Part shown: positions 11,536 to 23,500 of the stretch, one piece after another
How the letters are laid out: every line of letters starts with the position of its first letter
Numbering within the stretch: position 1 is the first letter of the stretch
Assembly: GCA_012845835.1 (NCBI GenBank)
Contig: JABAKD010000021.1
Coordinates: forward strand, 14,910,935-14,974,934
Source of the DNA: Undaria pinnatifida
Taxonomy: Eukaryota; Sar; Phaeophyceae; Laminariales; Alariaceae
Reading direction: 5' to 3'
DNA length: 64,000 nt
Program-made: the position numbers and the translations under genes
The notes under the pieces: generated by a model
What the model saw: the letters and a program-made list of their open reading frames with translations, nothing else
The model's database searches: none
Told to the model about the DNA's origin: nothing

Positions 11536-11960
11536 ATCATCGTACGTCTCTTCGCGGGCTTAGCCGATTTGCCTCGTCGATGTTCGACGGGTACTCTCCA
11601 TGAACCACGGGTGCAAAAGGGTGAGGTCACCGCATTCGGCAGAGGCAAACCTCTCACGCTGTTTCATTCGGCCATCCTGCGAGTGTCGTAGAGCTGGGAG
11701 GATGTACCACAACTTGATTGACCTCAGGAGTGATTGTGGCGTCTCTGGTTGTGTGGATTGGCTCGCCTCTCCCTAGGCGTGATTGAGGAGGCCAGGCACA
11801 TGGGTGATAAGCTTGGCGTGGGCAGTAGCCAGCCTAGGCTGCACTTTGACAACAGTGACGAAGCGTTGTTGGAGGTCGTAAGGGGGACAACATCGAGCGG
11901 TCCTGCAATTCCCAATGTGTTTTGTTCCCGGGGATAGCAGAGGTCATCCCGGCGTTCTTA

Positions 11961-12497
11961 CTAGCCATCGTCAGGTCTCCCCCCGAGTCCCGCTGCCGTC
12001 ACGCGTAGTCCAGGGTCGGCCTGAACTGCCGCTTCTATCGCTTCCCGTCTTCCATTGCGGACTGTGCATCCCCTTGCTCCGCAGAGAAGCGGCGCCTGCG
12101 CCCGGCCTCGTCTGACCGCATTCTCCAAGAACCACGCATGCATTGCATGTTGACTTCCACAGGGCAACCCCACCACTCGGTGTCCCCAAGCAATCGTTGC
12201 TCTACAGTCCCCACAGCTAATACCGTTGTGGTCGTCTGCAATGAAAGCGCGAAGTTGCGTTACGCTCCCCGGTGCTGGCCCTCCTCCCTCTCCGTCCCCG
12301 CCTTCCCTCTCTCCACCGCCAACCCTTCCTTCGGCAGAGGCCGAGGGAACCTCGCGACTTCCATGTCGAGGGATTCGCCCCCCGTTCGTGGTGCCTCCTC
12401 TCCCAGTTCTCGTCGCTCGTGTTCCTCTTCCGGATCCGCGCGGTCGACCTCGTCTGCCTCTTGTGCTTCTCCCACCCTCTACTGCACCAGTGGACAT
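11961..12497 (-). CDS. RING-like zinc-motif ORF of the non-LTR element
   Basis: I start at the first ATG in a frame that remains open upstream. The first hundred residues are Gly/Arg/Ser-rich and probably disordered. Next comes a cysteine/histidine cluster: C-x2-C (ISCGDCRATIAWGH), then LPCGSQHAMHAWF, then LLCGARGCTVRNG. The spacing resembles RING-H2 (C-x2-C, C-x3-H-x2-H, C-x4-C), but the sixth ligand position is Phe, so one zinc site may be incomplete. It lies just upstream of the RT frames on the same strand, so it is likely the element's own N-terminal domain or ORF1 rather than a host gene. A nucleic-acid-binding or ubiquitin-related role is possible; neither is shown. Confidence 0.5.
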   Translation of the reverse strand: MSTGAVEGGRSTRGRRGRPRGSGRGTRATRTGRGGTTNGGRIPRHGSREVPSASAEGRVGGGEREGGDGEGGGPAPGSVTQLRAFIADDHNGISCGDCRATIAWGHRVVGLPCGSQHAMHAWFLENAVRRGRAQAPLLCGARGCTVRNGRREAIEAAVQADPGLRVTAAGLGGRPDDG

Positions 12498-13128
12498 AGA
12501 CGCAGTCACTCTCGATGTTGCTGGGGTGACGCTGGGCTGTGTTGGGGGCGCGCGCGAGTGTCCCGACGCCGTCGCCTCCCTGTTATCGGCAGTTCGGGAG
12601 TTTCCCGTGGCAACAGATACAGCACCTCCTGGCTCCGTCTGCTTTCTCCCCCCGGGTCACCTTCTGACGCTAGAGTTGCACCTTCCGGTGGTGTCACGCC
12701 CGCTGCTAAAGGGTCGCTCTCCCGTGCCGGGCCTGTTCCTTCCGCCGTGACCCTCACCGTGGCTGGGGTGGCGCTGGGCTGACTCAGAGGGGGGGGGGGG
12801 GGTGTCCCGCCACCGTGACATCCCCGTGTTCGGCCATGAGGGTGTTTTCCACGGCTACATAAGCGGCGCCTCCTGGCTCCGCCTGCCCCCTTACCCGCGA
12901 GTCACCTTCAGACGCCGGGGCTGCTGCTCCCGGTTGTGTTACTTCCGCTGCTAACGAGTCACTCTCCAGCGACGGGTCTGTTCCTTCCGGTGTTACCCCC
13001 GCTGCCGTCGGGGAAGGAGGCAGCTCGTTCCCTGCCTCAAACCCGTTTTGGGACCCGAGGGTCCACGCTGCCGTCGGGAACGGAGGAAGCGCCTCCTCCT
13101 CTTCTAGCGCAATTCGGACCCCGAGGGT

Positions 13129-13440
13129 CTACCTCGTTAGGCGGTCCTCCCACGTTGAGTCGAGGCCCGCCAAAAACTCTTGGGCATGAGGTAGGATGTA
13201 AATCCTTCGATTCGGGAGTCGGAGTACAGTATCCTGCGGGCGGATGCCGTACGCTGCGAATATCTCACGGTAGTGACCGGCTGCCGCTTTCCATTCCCTC
13301 GGTCGGGGGAAGTGAAGGTAGACGCCTTGGGGCAGGCCAAGAGCATCGATGAACAGGAAGCACAACAGGAACGAGGAGGCTGGGCTACTCCCAAGGGTCC
13401 TCACCATCTCCTCAAAAGTATCGTGGGAACCTTTATTCAT
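13129..13440 (-). CDS. Small ORF at the 5' end of the non-LTR element
   Basis: A 103-codon frame starts with MNKGSHDTFEEMVRTLG and contains a hydrophobic stretch (SFLLCFLFIDALGLPQGVYL) and a TVLRLPNRRIYILPH segment. Composition is protein-like, but I recognise no family. It lies on the same strand and just upstream of the RING-like ORF. The two are separated by Ser/Pro/Gly-rich repetitive sequence and a run of 14 or more G at 12788. It is probably the N-terminal part of the element protein. A host exon is the alternative. Confidence 0.35.
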   Translation of the reverse strand: MNKGSHDTFEEMVRTLGSSPASSFLLCFLFIDALGLPQGVYLHFPRPREWKAAAGHYREIFAAYGIRPQDTVLRLPNRRIYILPHAQEFLAGLDSTWEDRLTR

Positions 13441-13732
13441 TAGACTATTGTATTTTTATTTTCTTCTGTCTGGCTGATAGAAATAATAATTCATGTTTCA
13501 TGTCATGGAAGGCAAATGAGCTTGCAAAGATGAGTATCGACCCTAAATTCGTCGAAACCACAGCTAGCTGACGTCGTTAGAATGAAAAAATGGAAGGTTG
13601 TTAGGTCCGAATAAAAATGCAAAATGCTCTCGCGTTTTTGGTGTTGTGTTTGGCCGCGTGCCAACTGGATGACTTTTGATGGAACTGTTTCGCCCCATCC
13701 CCCCTTGTAGTCCATCCACAGCTGCCAGACGA

Positions 13733-13859
13733 CAGTAGTATAGTAGCAGTAGTAGTAGTAGTAGTAGTATAGTAGTAGTAGTAGTAGCAGTAGTAGCAGT
13801 AGCAGTAGCAGTAACAGTAGTAGCAGTAGCAGTAGCAGTAGCAGTAGGAGTAGCAGTAG

Positions 13860-13913
<54 letters not shown>

Positions 13914-14012
13914 CAGCAGCAGCAGCAGCAGGAGTAGTAGTAGTAGCAGTAGTAGTAGTAGTAGTAGCAGCAGTAGTAGAGTAGTAGTAGTAGTAGTAGT
14001 AGTAGTAGCAGC

Positions 14013-14094
<82 letters not shown>

Positions 14095-14096
14095 TA
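13733..14096 (+). repeat. (TAG)n trinucleotide microsatellite, about 360 bp
   Basis: The run is TAG/AGT with CAG and GAG interruptions concentrated in its first half. The last 110 bases are almost pure AGT. Three overlapping poly-Thr, poly-Leu and poly-Tyr frames across it are artefacts. A purer tract toward one end suggests growth from that side. Confidence 0.95.
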
Positions 14097-14479
14097 GACT
14101 TCGACATGATAGGTCAATCAATGCCCGTCGCGCGTTTCTACCAGTCCTTCCTCGCGGTGTTGCGCACGAATTGCAGATATATTTATATACCAGGTATTTT
14201 TTAATGTTTTCAAATACGTCATCAGCTCCGGGTTCGATCACTTTATAAATTTACGGTCGCGTTATTCATCTTCGCATGCTACGTGATACTCCGGCCGCGC
14301 ATTTTCACAGATAGATGCAGTACTCTGTGAAGACATATGACTCCTCTGGATTTTGCCACGGTGAACACGATAAAATTACCAAATCCCGGGAAAGTCAGAT
14401 GCTGTGGGTATCTTATGGGACTCCCTTTCTTATGAGAGGGCCAGTAGGTAGAGCATCCCCCATCCCCACCCCACGCGCC

Positions 14480-15500
14480 CTCGAGGTAAGCAAAAAAAAG
14501 TCTCCCACGGTGTTGACACGGCATACCCACATTATGGGCATGCCCAAATTACCCCACCTTCACCTAAACCGAAGGTCGCAGCTGCGCGGCAGCAGCACGA
14601 AGGCCCGGCCGGAAACAACGCCCCCCCAACCGTCTCCCCTCGCTATCATGAGGCAAGCATAAAAAAGAAGCTGTTGGCACAGCATGCTCATACAGATGTC
14701 GCCCGCTAGTTTGAACCGTCAATTTGGTGTCGAGACTTGACCTCTTGCTTCGTCGTCACCATCGAGCGCCTGCTATCCTTGGAATTATACGCGACACCCG
14801 GCCCTGAACACCGCTTCTTCGGTCAAACTTCCTGTTATGGAAAGAAATTGAACGTGCCTCGTTTTTTGAATTTGTTAACCCCTTCACTAATAGAATCGTC
14901 AATAAAAAACCCATTCGAGAGTAGTTTGCCCCCAAAATCGAGGATGCAGTACTAAAAGGGAGCGCCTTCCATATTCCATATTGCCCCGGCTTCACCGCGA
15001 CCGAACGTCGCAGCTGCACGGTAGCTTCACGCTCGCTTGGCCTGAAACCACGATCGTCCTGTCCGCGAGCGACGCCGTTGTGGAGCACCGGACCGGAACC
15101 CCCGACCCCCCCGCATCGCTCCTTTTCCCCCTCCCCCCTCTTTATCGCCGACCCCTCGCGGCGCTTCGCGCTTGCTGCACGCGATGTCTGTCTGGTCCGT
15201 GAAAACCCGACGTGCTCCGTGCAGGCATTATAGGGATGAGAGGGTCACACCACTATGGTCATACGACCACGGCTATGCATGAAACAAATACACACACCCC
15301 TGCACCGGCTCACGAAATAAACATGGAGAAAAAAAATCCCCTTCCCACAGTGCTAACACGGCGTGCCCATACAAAATCACCCCGTTATCACCACGACCGC
15401 ACGTCGCAGCTGCGTGGTAGCAGAACCTTGGCGCTGCCAGAAACGGCGACTGTTCCATCTGCGAGCGACGCTGTTGTGGAGCACCGGACCAGAACTTCAC
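14480..15500 (+). repeat. Three diverged tandem copies, about 400-440 bp apart
   Basis: Related blocks at about 14520-14640, 14985-15100 and 15365-15490 share a GTCGCAGCTGCRYGGYAGC core. The last two also share GCGAGCGACGC and TTGTGGAGCACCGGACC. Upstream of the first and last copies an A-rich run precedes GACACGGCATACCCA or the related AACACGGCGTGCCCAT. Frames across the blocks are not conserved. Confidence 0.6.
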
Positions 15501-15529
15501 GCCCCGACGACGTAACTCGTGCTTTTTCC

Positions 15530-17700
15530 ACTTCGACTCGTGCGTCGACCCTCTCTCCGACGAGGACCGGCCGCTCGAACCTGAAGTTGTGGATACGGTT
15601 AATAGCGTGAGCGTTGAGTTGGCGGTAATATTAACACCGAATTAGCGTTAACCTCTTTAGAACTGCACGCACGTTTTTCGGGAAAAAAAAATGGATTTAG
15701 TGGGGGGTTGTTTACGCAGGAAAAAAAGGGGTAACGTTGGATTAGCTTTGCCGTTGAAGTGAAATGTGTATGTTGAAGTCAGCGTTGACGTGAGCGTTGA
15801 AGTCAATGTTGAAGTTATAACGTAGCAGTTCATATTCATGTTCAAGTAGAGTTGAAGCTAAAGCACACGTTTAACACTAACATTGAGATAGACGTCACGT
15901 TGGAGTTGTGGGGACCTATGGTCGACGTTTTCTCCGACCATGACTGGTCACTCGAACCTGAGTAAAACGACAACGCGAATAGCGCTAATGTTGGGGCTAT
16001 AATGTTTACGTTAGATGTCACGTCGGACTTAAAGCGTTATCAAAGCGTTGATATAGCGTTAGCGAACACGTTGAGAGTTTACGTTGAAGTTAGCCTTAAC
16101 GTTAAGGCTGATTTCCTTGTCGACGGTAGAGCGTTGAATTTAATGTTTAGGTTGAATTCCAAGTTGTTGAAGTGATCGTGTTTTTCACTTCGACTCAATT
16201 AATAGCGTCGACCTTCTCTCCTACCAAGAACGGCCGCTCGAACCTGAGGTTAACGATGGTTAACGTTGACGGTGGCTCGTGCAGAAGACAGTGGTGACGA
16301 CGGCGACGGTGACTTCAGAAAGAAAATGTGGTGTTCCGTATCACGTGTTGAGCGTGGACCACACGTTATCGCAGCAATCGCTGCCAACATCCACTCGACC
16401 CATAGTCCTAAGGCGCAGGGATTTATAGCTTGTCGTCCCGTGTCCCCGGTCCTAAAACGTCTTCAAATGGCATGTTCCAGCCAAATTTCAAGTTTAAAAG
16501 GCCTTGTGATCAAGAGGTTTAGCTCATCCTTTTACTATGCACAGGTTATCGTAATTCCAAGCTGTTTGTCTCTAAAAAGGGGAATGCAGCTCGAAAAGGG
16601 TTAGAACTACACTACGAGCGTTAAGAATAACGTTGATTTAGCAGTAGCGTTAACGCTGAAGTTAACTGCATACGTTGGAGCTATTAATAGCGTTAACGTC
16701 GACGTCGAAATTAGTGCTACATTTACAACGTTGAACGCTACGGTTACGTTGAATTAATATACCTGGTATTAATGTAGAGTAAACGATGAAGATAAAGCTC
16801 ATGTTAACGTTGAGTTAGGACTAACGTTGAAGTTAATCCGACCCCAGCGTCGACTCTCTCTGCGACCGGAACCTATTCGAACCTGAGGTTGACGATAGCG
16901 GTAAACGCCCCAAGCGCTAACGTTGACGGTGCAAGACTAACGTCGAAGTTAGCGTCAACGCTAACGTTCAAGTCAGTGTTGAATTGAGGGTGTAACGTTG
17001 AAGTTGGCTGTTAGCGCTCAAGTTCATGTTACCTTTGAACTTAGGGTTAACCTTCAAGTTAACATGTTAGCTAGGACTGTGAGTTGGCTGACTATATCTC
17101 GTCGACTAGCTATTGGTTGACTAGGCACTACAGCTGGTTGGATGCGGAAATGTGCAGAGTTTTGCGTCGTTGCATCTGGCTGGCGCATTTGTGGCTCGGC
17201 GTGCGGTGTTTACTCAGGAATACTACTAACTAATGCCTGGTAGTTGGACTTAACTAAGCAACCCGACTACTAACTACTCGTGTAGTTCAGGAAACGCAAA
17301 GCGCTAGTGTTTGCGGTGATGTTAGCGCTGAAGTTAGCGTTAAGGTCCATGTTGAAGTCTTGGTGTTTACGTTGAAGTTTGTAATAACGTTGAAGTTAGA
17401 GTTAACGTTGAAGTTCGTGCTAACGTTGAAGTTAAGAAAACGTTGAAATCAGCGTGATAGCATAATCGCTAATTTTTCATATTCAACGTTACCGTTAACG
17501 TTGAAAATAGCGCTACCGCTGACATTCAATTTTAGCGTTAACATTAACGTTGACGTCAGGGTCAACGTTGAAGAAGTTAGTATAAAGTATTATGTTAGCA
17601 ATGACGTTAACGATGAAATTAGCGTCAGTATTAACGTTAACAGTTGATGTCAACGTCAAAGTGGGATATAGAGTAAACATTGAAGTTAGCATTATCAATA
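15530..17700 (+). repeat. Degenerate hexamer array (GTTAAC / GTTGAA / GTTAGC)
   Basis: Over 2 kb the sequence drifts around six-base words such as GTTAAC, GTTGAA, GTTAGC and GCGTTA, for example AACGTTGAAGTTAGCGTT. A second level is visible: a segment ending CTCGAACCTGA recurs at about 15580, 15955, 16240 and 16885, each preceded by TCGAC and a CTC-rich stretch. Reading frames give Asn-Val or Thr-Leu repeats. A non-repeat interval at 16270-16610 carries a 112-codon open frame of unknown status. It looks like an old satellite. Confidence 0.75.
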
Positions 17701-19640
17701 TATATGAGCTATCCCACGCTATTAAAAGGGGTACAGCAGAATTTTCTGAACCCCTAACATGAGGATCTCAATATCCCACCCGACACACGACTCCGAAGAC
17801 ATTCGTTTGCACAACTCGACCAACATTTCCGCGCGCTACTCCAAAAACAAAGACACTCGTAAAGTTATCATGCTCACCGATAGTTCCACTCTTGAGGAGC
17901 TCAACCGTAACATCATCAACACCATCAACGCCATCAACATTATCAGAAACGTTCGACCGAAAAAGTGCAACCCCTACCGCTGGATAAATCATACTAAAAA
18001 CGACATAAAACGAGTACGAGTATGCTGCAGGGTCTTCCTTGCCATGCCAGGGGCGAGAGGGTAGTCAAATAGGTAAGCCTTTACCCCACCGTTGGCTAAA
18101 ACTACTCAACCAAGATGTCATACTAAAAACACACAGCAATATAAAAAACATACCCACGCCCAACTAAAGGGACAGAAAAATTGTACTGTATTGTTTACAG
18201 TATCAGGGATCGCTGTCCGTGTCCCCAAAGTAGCGTAGTAGCAGAATCTGGCGCTGGAGCTGATACACGCTCAAGGGGGTGCTGATGCACTTAGTAGTAG
18301 ATAAAATAAGAAAATTGTATAATAAACCATGGCGCCAAGAAAGGCCAAGAACGGCAGTATTAATAGACGTATTTGAGTCTAGGGGGGTGCTTGGAGGAGT
18401 AACCAGCGTGCTGTCGTCCGGTGCCACAAAATCTACACCTACTGGGCTGCCGTCTTGTGCAACAAAGTGTAGAATGCGCTCCGATCACGAACAAGTCTAT
18501 CTCGCCGCATGTCTTCCAGACGTATATTCGAGAAAGTCTCCTCCAAGCTGAAACAGTCAAAAACCTATTGTCTTGTTCCACCGCGTGTTACCCTGGTGTG
18601 CGTGTGTACACCCAAAGGCCATAAGGCATATCCCTAACACATCGGCTCTGGTGTTGCCTCTACCACTGCTAGCCGCGACTTCTCGTACTGAACGTTTACT
18701 ACGTACAGGCTACCCAGGCTACATTTAACAACTCCCCTCAACGGAAAGGGAAGAAAACAAAAATACCGATCATGGCTACCAGGTATTAATAGTACACGAG
18801 AAAGCCAACGAGTCCTTGACGGAAGTGATCGAAACTTGGCTAAAACGCTGATTATGGCTAGCGATCACCAGCACTGTCAATACAGAGTCACGAAAACAAT
18901 GACCATGTAATGGCTCGTGCCGATCACGAGGGCTTCTGGCAAACACGCATATCCACAGACCACTTGTTTGCTCCTTGGTCGGTTCTGCTGCGTATCCTAT
19001 ACCCATGCAACCTGTTGCTTTCGTTTCAGAGTCAGACGCGTGGTCAGACGCGTGGTACCAGCAGTACGATAGAGGTAGCACTCTTTGGCCTAAACGTTTT
19101 CTGAATGACTGGAGTCCTTAACCCCAAATCGTCGGAATTTCGTTCTTGTTTTGCAACATGTTTCGCTGTATACCTACTGTAGGCCATGGGATAAGTTCAT
19201 CGGGGAGAACTTTCAACTTTCTCCAAATCAGTTTTTGGGTGAGATGAGGTATTTGATAGAGTAGTCTATCAAGTGAGGTTATGAGCCTCAGAAGGCAAGT
19301 GGTAAGTGTGCGCACGTCTGCCGCAGCATGCGTGCTTCACTCGATGTTGTCTTGCTGAACCATCGAGCACAAATCTTGGAAAAAAGCAGCGAAAACGTCG
19401 CGCTAAGATCCTCTCCGTGCTCTTGCCAGAGAGCCCCTCTCGGTGTTTCGATATTATTATTCACTGTAACCGCGCAAGTGCCGGAGAGACCCTCCCAATG
19501 TTCTATACTGCGGCCGTAGTGATCTCGCACGACTCCTCCAACCGTACGTAGTCTGAGAGGTCGAGATAGTGTTCAGACGCCTCGCTGTTCACAAGCAGCT
19601 TGGCAAAAGCTTTAGTGCTGCTTTAACTACCGTTGCCCTC
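17700..19640. other. No confident gene
   Basis: Several 60-100 codon frames overlap here. The plus frame at 17759-18064 (MRISISHPTHDSEDIRLHNS...) and the minus frame at 19288-19530 (DHYGRSIEHWEGLSG...) have the most protein-like composition. Neither has recognisable motifs or matching splice sites. The minus one lies downstream of the Gag remnant and could be decayed polyprotein sequence. Confidence 0.35.
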
Positions 19641-19649
19641 TTACTCCTC

Positions 19650-20525
19650 AGTCATGGCCATTGGGGCCGTCGATTCGCCGCCTCCCCTAAAAGCTCCGAA
19701 ACGTCCAAGCGTTTCCGATTCGCTGAGATCCTTTTCGCGTCCCTCGGTCTGTCTCTCGTGGGGTGCCAATCGGTTGCGGCGCGTGCCACGAACGAGGATC
19801 TCCCCATGTAGCCTCCTGTTGCCTTCGATATAGCTGCCACCGTTGTATTCACTGGTGACTAGGACTAAGGATGGCTGTAAATGTTGGCGAATTTGACACT
19901 GCCAGTGTTGTCGCTATTCTGCGTGAAGCAATATTTTGGTCGCCGCAGCTGGTGGTGTTGAGGAGGACCCGCGATTTGGCCCCACCGCCGCGTCGACGGC
20001 CAGCTTTATCGCCGCCGCGACCCCCTCTTCCACTGATGTTGCCTCCACCGCCGCTGTTCTTCTTCCGGTGCGGTCTCCCTCCGTTACGCCCGCGTTTCTT
20101 CCTGCCGTTGTTCTGAAGTCGCTCATGTAGAGACCGTACCCACTGCAGTTGAGGCACTGTACCTCGCTGGCGCTGGAATCACCTTGCGCACGCATGGCAA
20201 CACTGCGGTCCATGAGTGATATTCCGCACTGCGAGGAGCGAGGCAAATAGTCCGCATACCTGGCAGATATTTCGCAGCACGAGGGGTGAGTCACTGTCCA
20301 CGTAGATGTTTCGCAGTGTCCGCCCGACGTCCCCCAGCTCAAACGTGGGCGGGGTGTAGCCGTTGTGCACGTGCTCGTACTCATCCAGGAGGCCTCTCGG
20401 GACCACGTCCGCGGGGTGCAGGACCGTATTTGCCTCTCCATGTTCGGGGAGTCGGCCCCGTGCGCCATCCATCGCGTGCAGCAAGATGTTGGGATCCTGT
20501 CCGGGCTGCAGCATCGAGTTGGTGA
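19650..20525 (-). pseudogene. Ty1/Copia-type Gag remnant
   Basis: Read leftwards, the frame gives LQPGQDPNILLHAMDGARGR, then a VVPRGLLDEYEHVHNG block, then DVGRTLRNIYVDS. These match in order the conserved segments of Copia Gag (UBN2-type). After a frameshift near 20190 comes CLNCSGYGLYMSDF at 20116-20160, spaced C-x2-C-x4-x-x4-x exactly like a CCHC zinc knuckle, but with Leu and Phe in place of the last His and Cys. A Gly/Arg-rich tail follows. No clear protease, integrase or RT was found downstream. The Gag N-terminal half is missing as a unit; its sequence is scattered in the adjacent array. Confidence 0.6.
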
Positions 20526-23500
20526 TCATCGTGGCTGGCGTGGGTAGAAAAGTTGCAACGGAATCTCCAATGTCGGTCGCGTGGCGAGCTACGAACTTCT
20601 CCATAACCGTGAGCAGCGTCACTAGCGCTGGTAGAAAAGTACAGCCCAACGTCTAACACCGGTCTGGCAGGCTACGAAATCCTCCGAACCTCAACGCATC
20701 AGCCCGGACAGGACCTCAACACTTTCCTGCAGGCGATGAATTCCGTGGCTCACCACGCGACCGGCATTGGAGATTCCACTGCAGAGTGGCGGGCGTTGGT
20801 AGAGAAATACAACGGGATCTTGAATGACGGTCGCGTGGCGAGCTACGAAATTCTCCGTATCCGTGGCAGCGTGGCTGGCGCTGATAGTAAAATACGACGG
20901 AATGCCCAATGCCGGTCGGGTGGCGAGCTACGGTTCTTTCTATAGCTCCAACCTACGGCCCGGACAAGATCCCGATATCGAACTGTACGCGATGGATGGA
21001 GCTCGGGACAGGCTGCATGCTTTTATGGAGTCTACAAGTGCCGCGGACGGCCAGATGTCGGGATACCGTCCGGGCTGCAGGTTGGAGGTGAGGAGAATCT
21101 CGTAGCTCGCCACGCGACCGGCATTGAAGATTCAGCCGGAATCATGGAGTCGGCCCCGCGCTCCATCCATCGCGTACGGTCAGATATCGGGACCCTGTGC
21201 ACGTGGAGAAGGTCGTAGCTTACAACGCGACCCGCATTGGAGATTCCACTGCAGAGTGGCTGCCATTGGTAGGAAACCACATCGGAATCTCCAATGCCAG
21301 TCGCGTGGCGGCCTACAAAAGTATCCATCATCGTGGGCAGCGTGGTTGGCTTTGGTAGGAAAACACAACACAATCCCCAACGCTGGTCGCGAGGCAAGTT
21401 ACAAGATACTCCGCAACCCGAAGCCCGAGCATGGAGAGGATTCTGACATCTGACTGTACGCTGTGAAAGGAGCGCGAGACCGACCGCATGGTTTCATGAA
21501 GTCGGCCCCGCGTTCCATCCATCGCGTACAGTCAGACGTCAGGATCCTGTCCTGGCTGCACCTCGGAGTTGAGGGGAATTGCGCAGTTCGCACGCTACCG
21601 GCATAAGAGATTCCGTTGTACTTTTCTACCAACGCCAGCAACGAAGTCGGTCCCGCGCTCCACCCGCCGTGCACAGTCAGATGTCGGGATCCTGTCCCGG
21701 CGGCTAAAGCTTGGAGTCGAGGGGAATTTCCTAGCTCGCCTAACGGCCAGTGTTGGAGGTTATGTTATACTTTTCCATCAACGCCAACCATGTAGTCGGT
21801 CCAGCGCTCCATCCATCGCCTACAGTCAGATATCAGGATCCTATCCGGGGTGCCGCCTGAAGTTGTCGAGAATCTCGTAGCAAACCACGCGACCCGCATT
21901 GGAGATTGCGTTGTAGAGTGGCTGGCGCTGGTAGAAAAGTACAACGGAATCTTCTATGCCGGTTGCGTAGCAAGCTACGAAAATCTCCATGATCGTGGCA
22001 GTGTGGCCAGTGCTGGTACAAAAATACAACGGAATGCCTAACGCCGGTCGCGTAGCGAGCTACGAAATCCTTCGAAACTCAAAGCTTTAGCCCGAACAGG
22101 ATATCGGCACCTCGCTATATGCGATGGACGGAGCGCGGGGTCGACTGCACGGTCTGGCTGTACGCGATGGACGGAGCCCAGGGTCGATTGCACGGTTTCA
22201 TGGAGTCGGCCCCGCACTTTATCTATACAATCAGATGTTGGCATCCTGTCCGGGCTGAAGCTTGGAGTTGGGAAAATTGTCGTAGCTCGCCGCACCGTCG
22301 GTGTCGGAGATTATGCCGTACTTTTCTACCAACGCCAGCGATAGAGTCGGTTGGGTGTTCCAATAATCGCGTACAGCCAGATGTCGAGTTTTTGTTGTGG
22401 CGGCAGCTTGGGGGTGTGAAGAGCAGCGTGGGTCGCCACGCGTCCGGCATTGGAGATAGGGTTGTACTTTCCACTATCCGCGGCCGCGCGAGCTACGAAA
22501 TACTCCATAACCATGAGCAGCATGGCTGGCGCTGATAGAAAAATAAAACGGAATCTCCAACGCCGGTCGCATGGCGAGCTACAAAGTTCACCAAACTCGA
22601 AGCTGCATCCCGAACAGGATCCCGACGTCTGAATGTACGCCATGGATGCAACATGGGACCGACTCCATGGAACTTCGTAGCTTGCTACTCGACCAGCCCT
22701 GGAGCTTCCGACGTACTTTTCTACCAGCGCCAGCCACGCCAGCAAACGGCGTAGCTGTGCTTTTCCCCAAAACCGCGGGCACGTTGTCAGCGCTGGTAGC
22801 AACATGCCACGGAATCTCCCACGGCGGTCGCGTGGCGAGCTAGGACTTGTTACACGAGACCAAGGCTAGGGTGAGGGTTATCCCCATTTTCACTGCCGCG
22901 TTCGAGCCAGACGCACAAGTGACTCCGTAGCTCACGGACGAAGAGACTGTAGATGGTTGTTTTGGCGCAGCGCAGCTTGCCATTCTATTGCGGATTGGCA
23001 TCGCAAAAATAAAACAGCACGAAAGCTCACCACCGCAAAGGAACAGGGGGGCTACTCGTGCGAGTAACCCCGGGCCACAAGAAAAAAAAAAAAGTGACGC
23101 TCCGACCGTAGCCAGGGTCGCGACTCAAAGCTTCAGTCCGGACAGGGTCTCGACATCTGCCTGTAACCGATGGGGTCAGTGGGGGGCCGACTCCATGGAA
23201 GCGCATGCAGTTGGTCCCGCGCCTCATCCGCCACATACTGGCAGACGTCGTGGCCCTGTCCGGGCTGTAGCCTGCAGTTGTGGAGAGCAGAGTGACTGGT
23301 GCTACGAGTACAAATATGCAACGGAATTCTCAATAGCAGACACGCGGCGAGCTGCACAGCCCTCGGAAACTCAATACTTCAGTCCGGACAGGATCCCACC
23401 GTTTGCCTGAAGGCCATGAATACAGCGAAGGACCGACTCCATGGAATGCCATAGAGTTGGTCTCGCGCTCCATGCATCGCGTACAGTCAGGTGTCGGGAT

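Larger units (their letters stand above)
8480..13440 (-). mobile_element. R2/CRE-like non-LTR retrotransposon, decayed
   Basis: Successive minus-strand frames give a small N-terminal ORF, a RING-like zinc motif ORF, a reverse transcriptase, a CCHC zinc motif and a restriction-like endonuclease. RT followed by CCHC and a PD-(D/E)XK nuclease is the layout of early-branching, site-preferring non-LTR elements (R2, CRE and relatives). Several frameshifts break the reading frame, so this copy is dead, although the RT core is intact. No LTRs were found. The 5' end is not defined, and the 3' end may be the (AAT)n run near 8455-8478. Confidence 0.65.

Noticed and set aside
13503-14241. Overlapping frames of 168-225 codons of poly-Thr, poly-Leu and poly-Tyr
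   Set aside because: They are the three readings of the (TAG)n microsatellite.
15530-17700. Telomere-like repeat from the GTTA words
   Set aside because: The words vary too much and contain no run of a plant- or animal-type telomere unit; it is internal to the scaffold.
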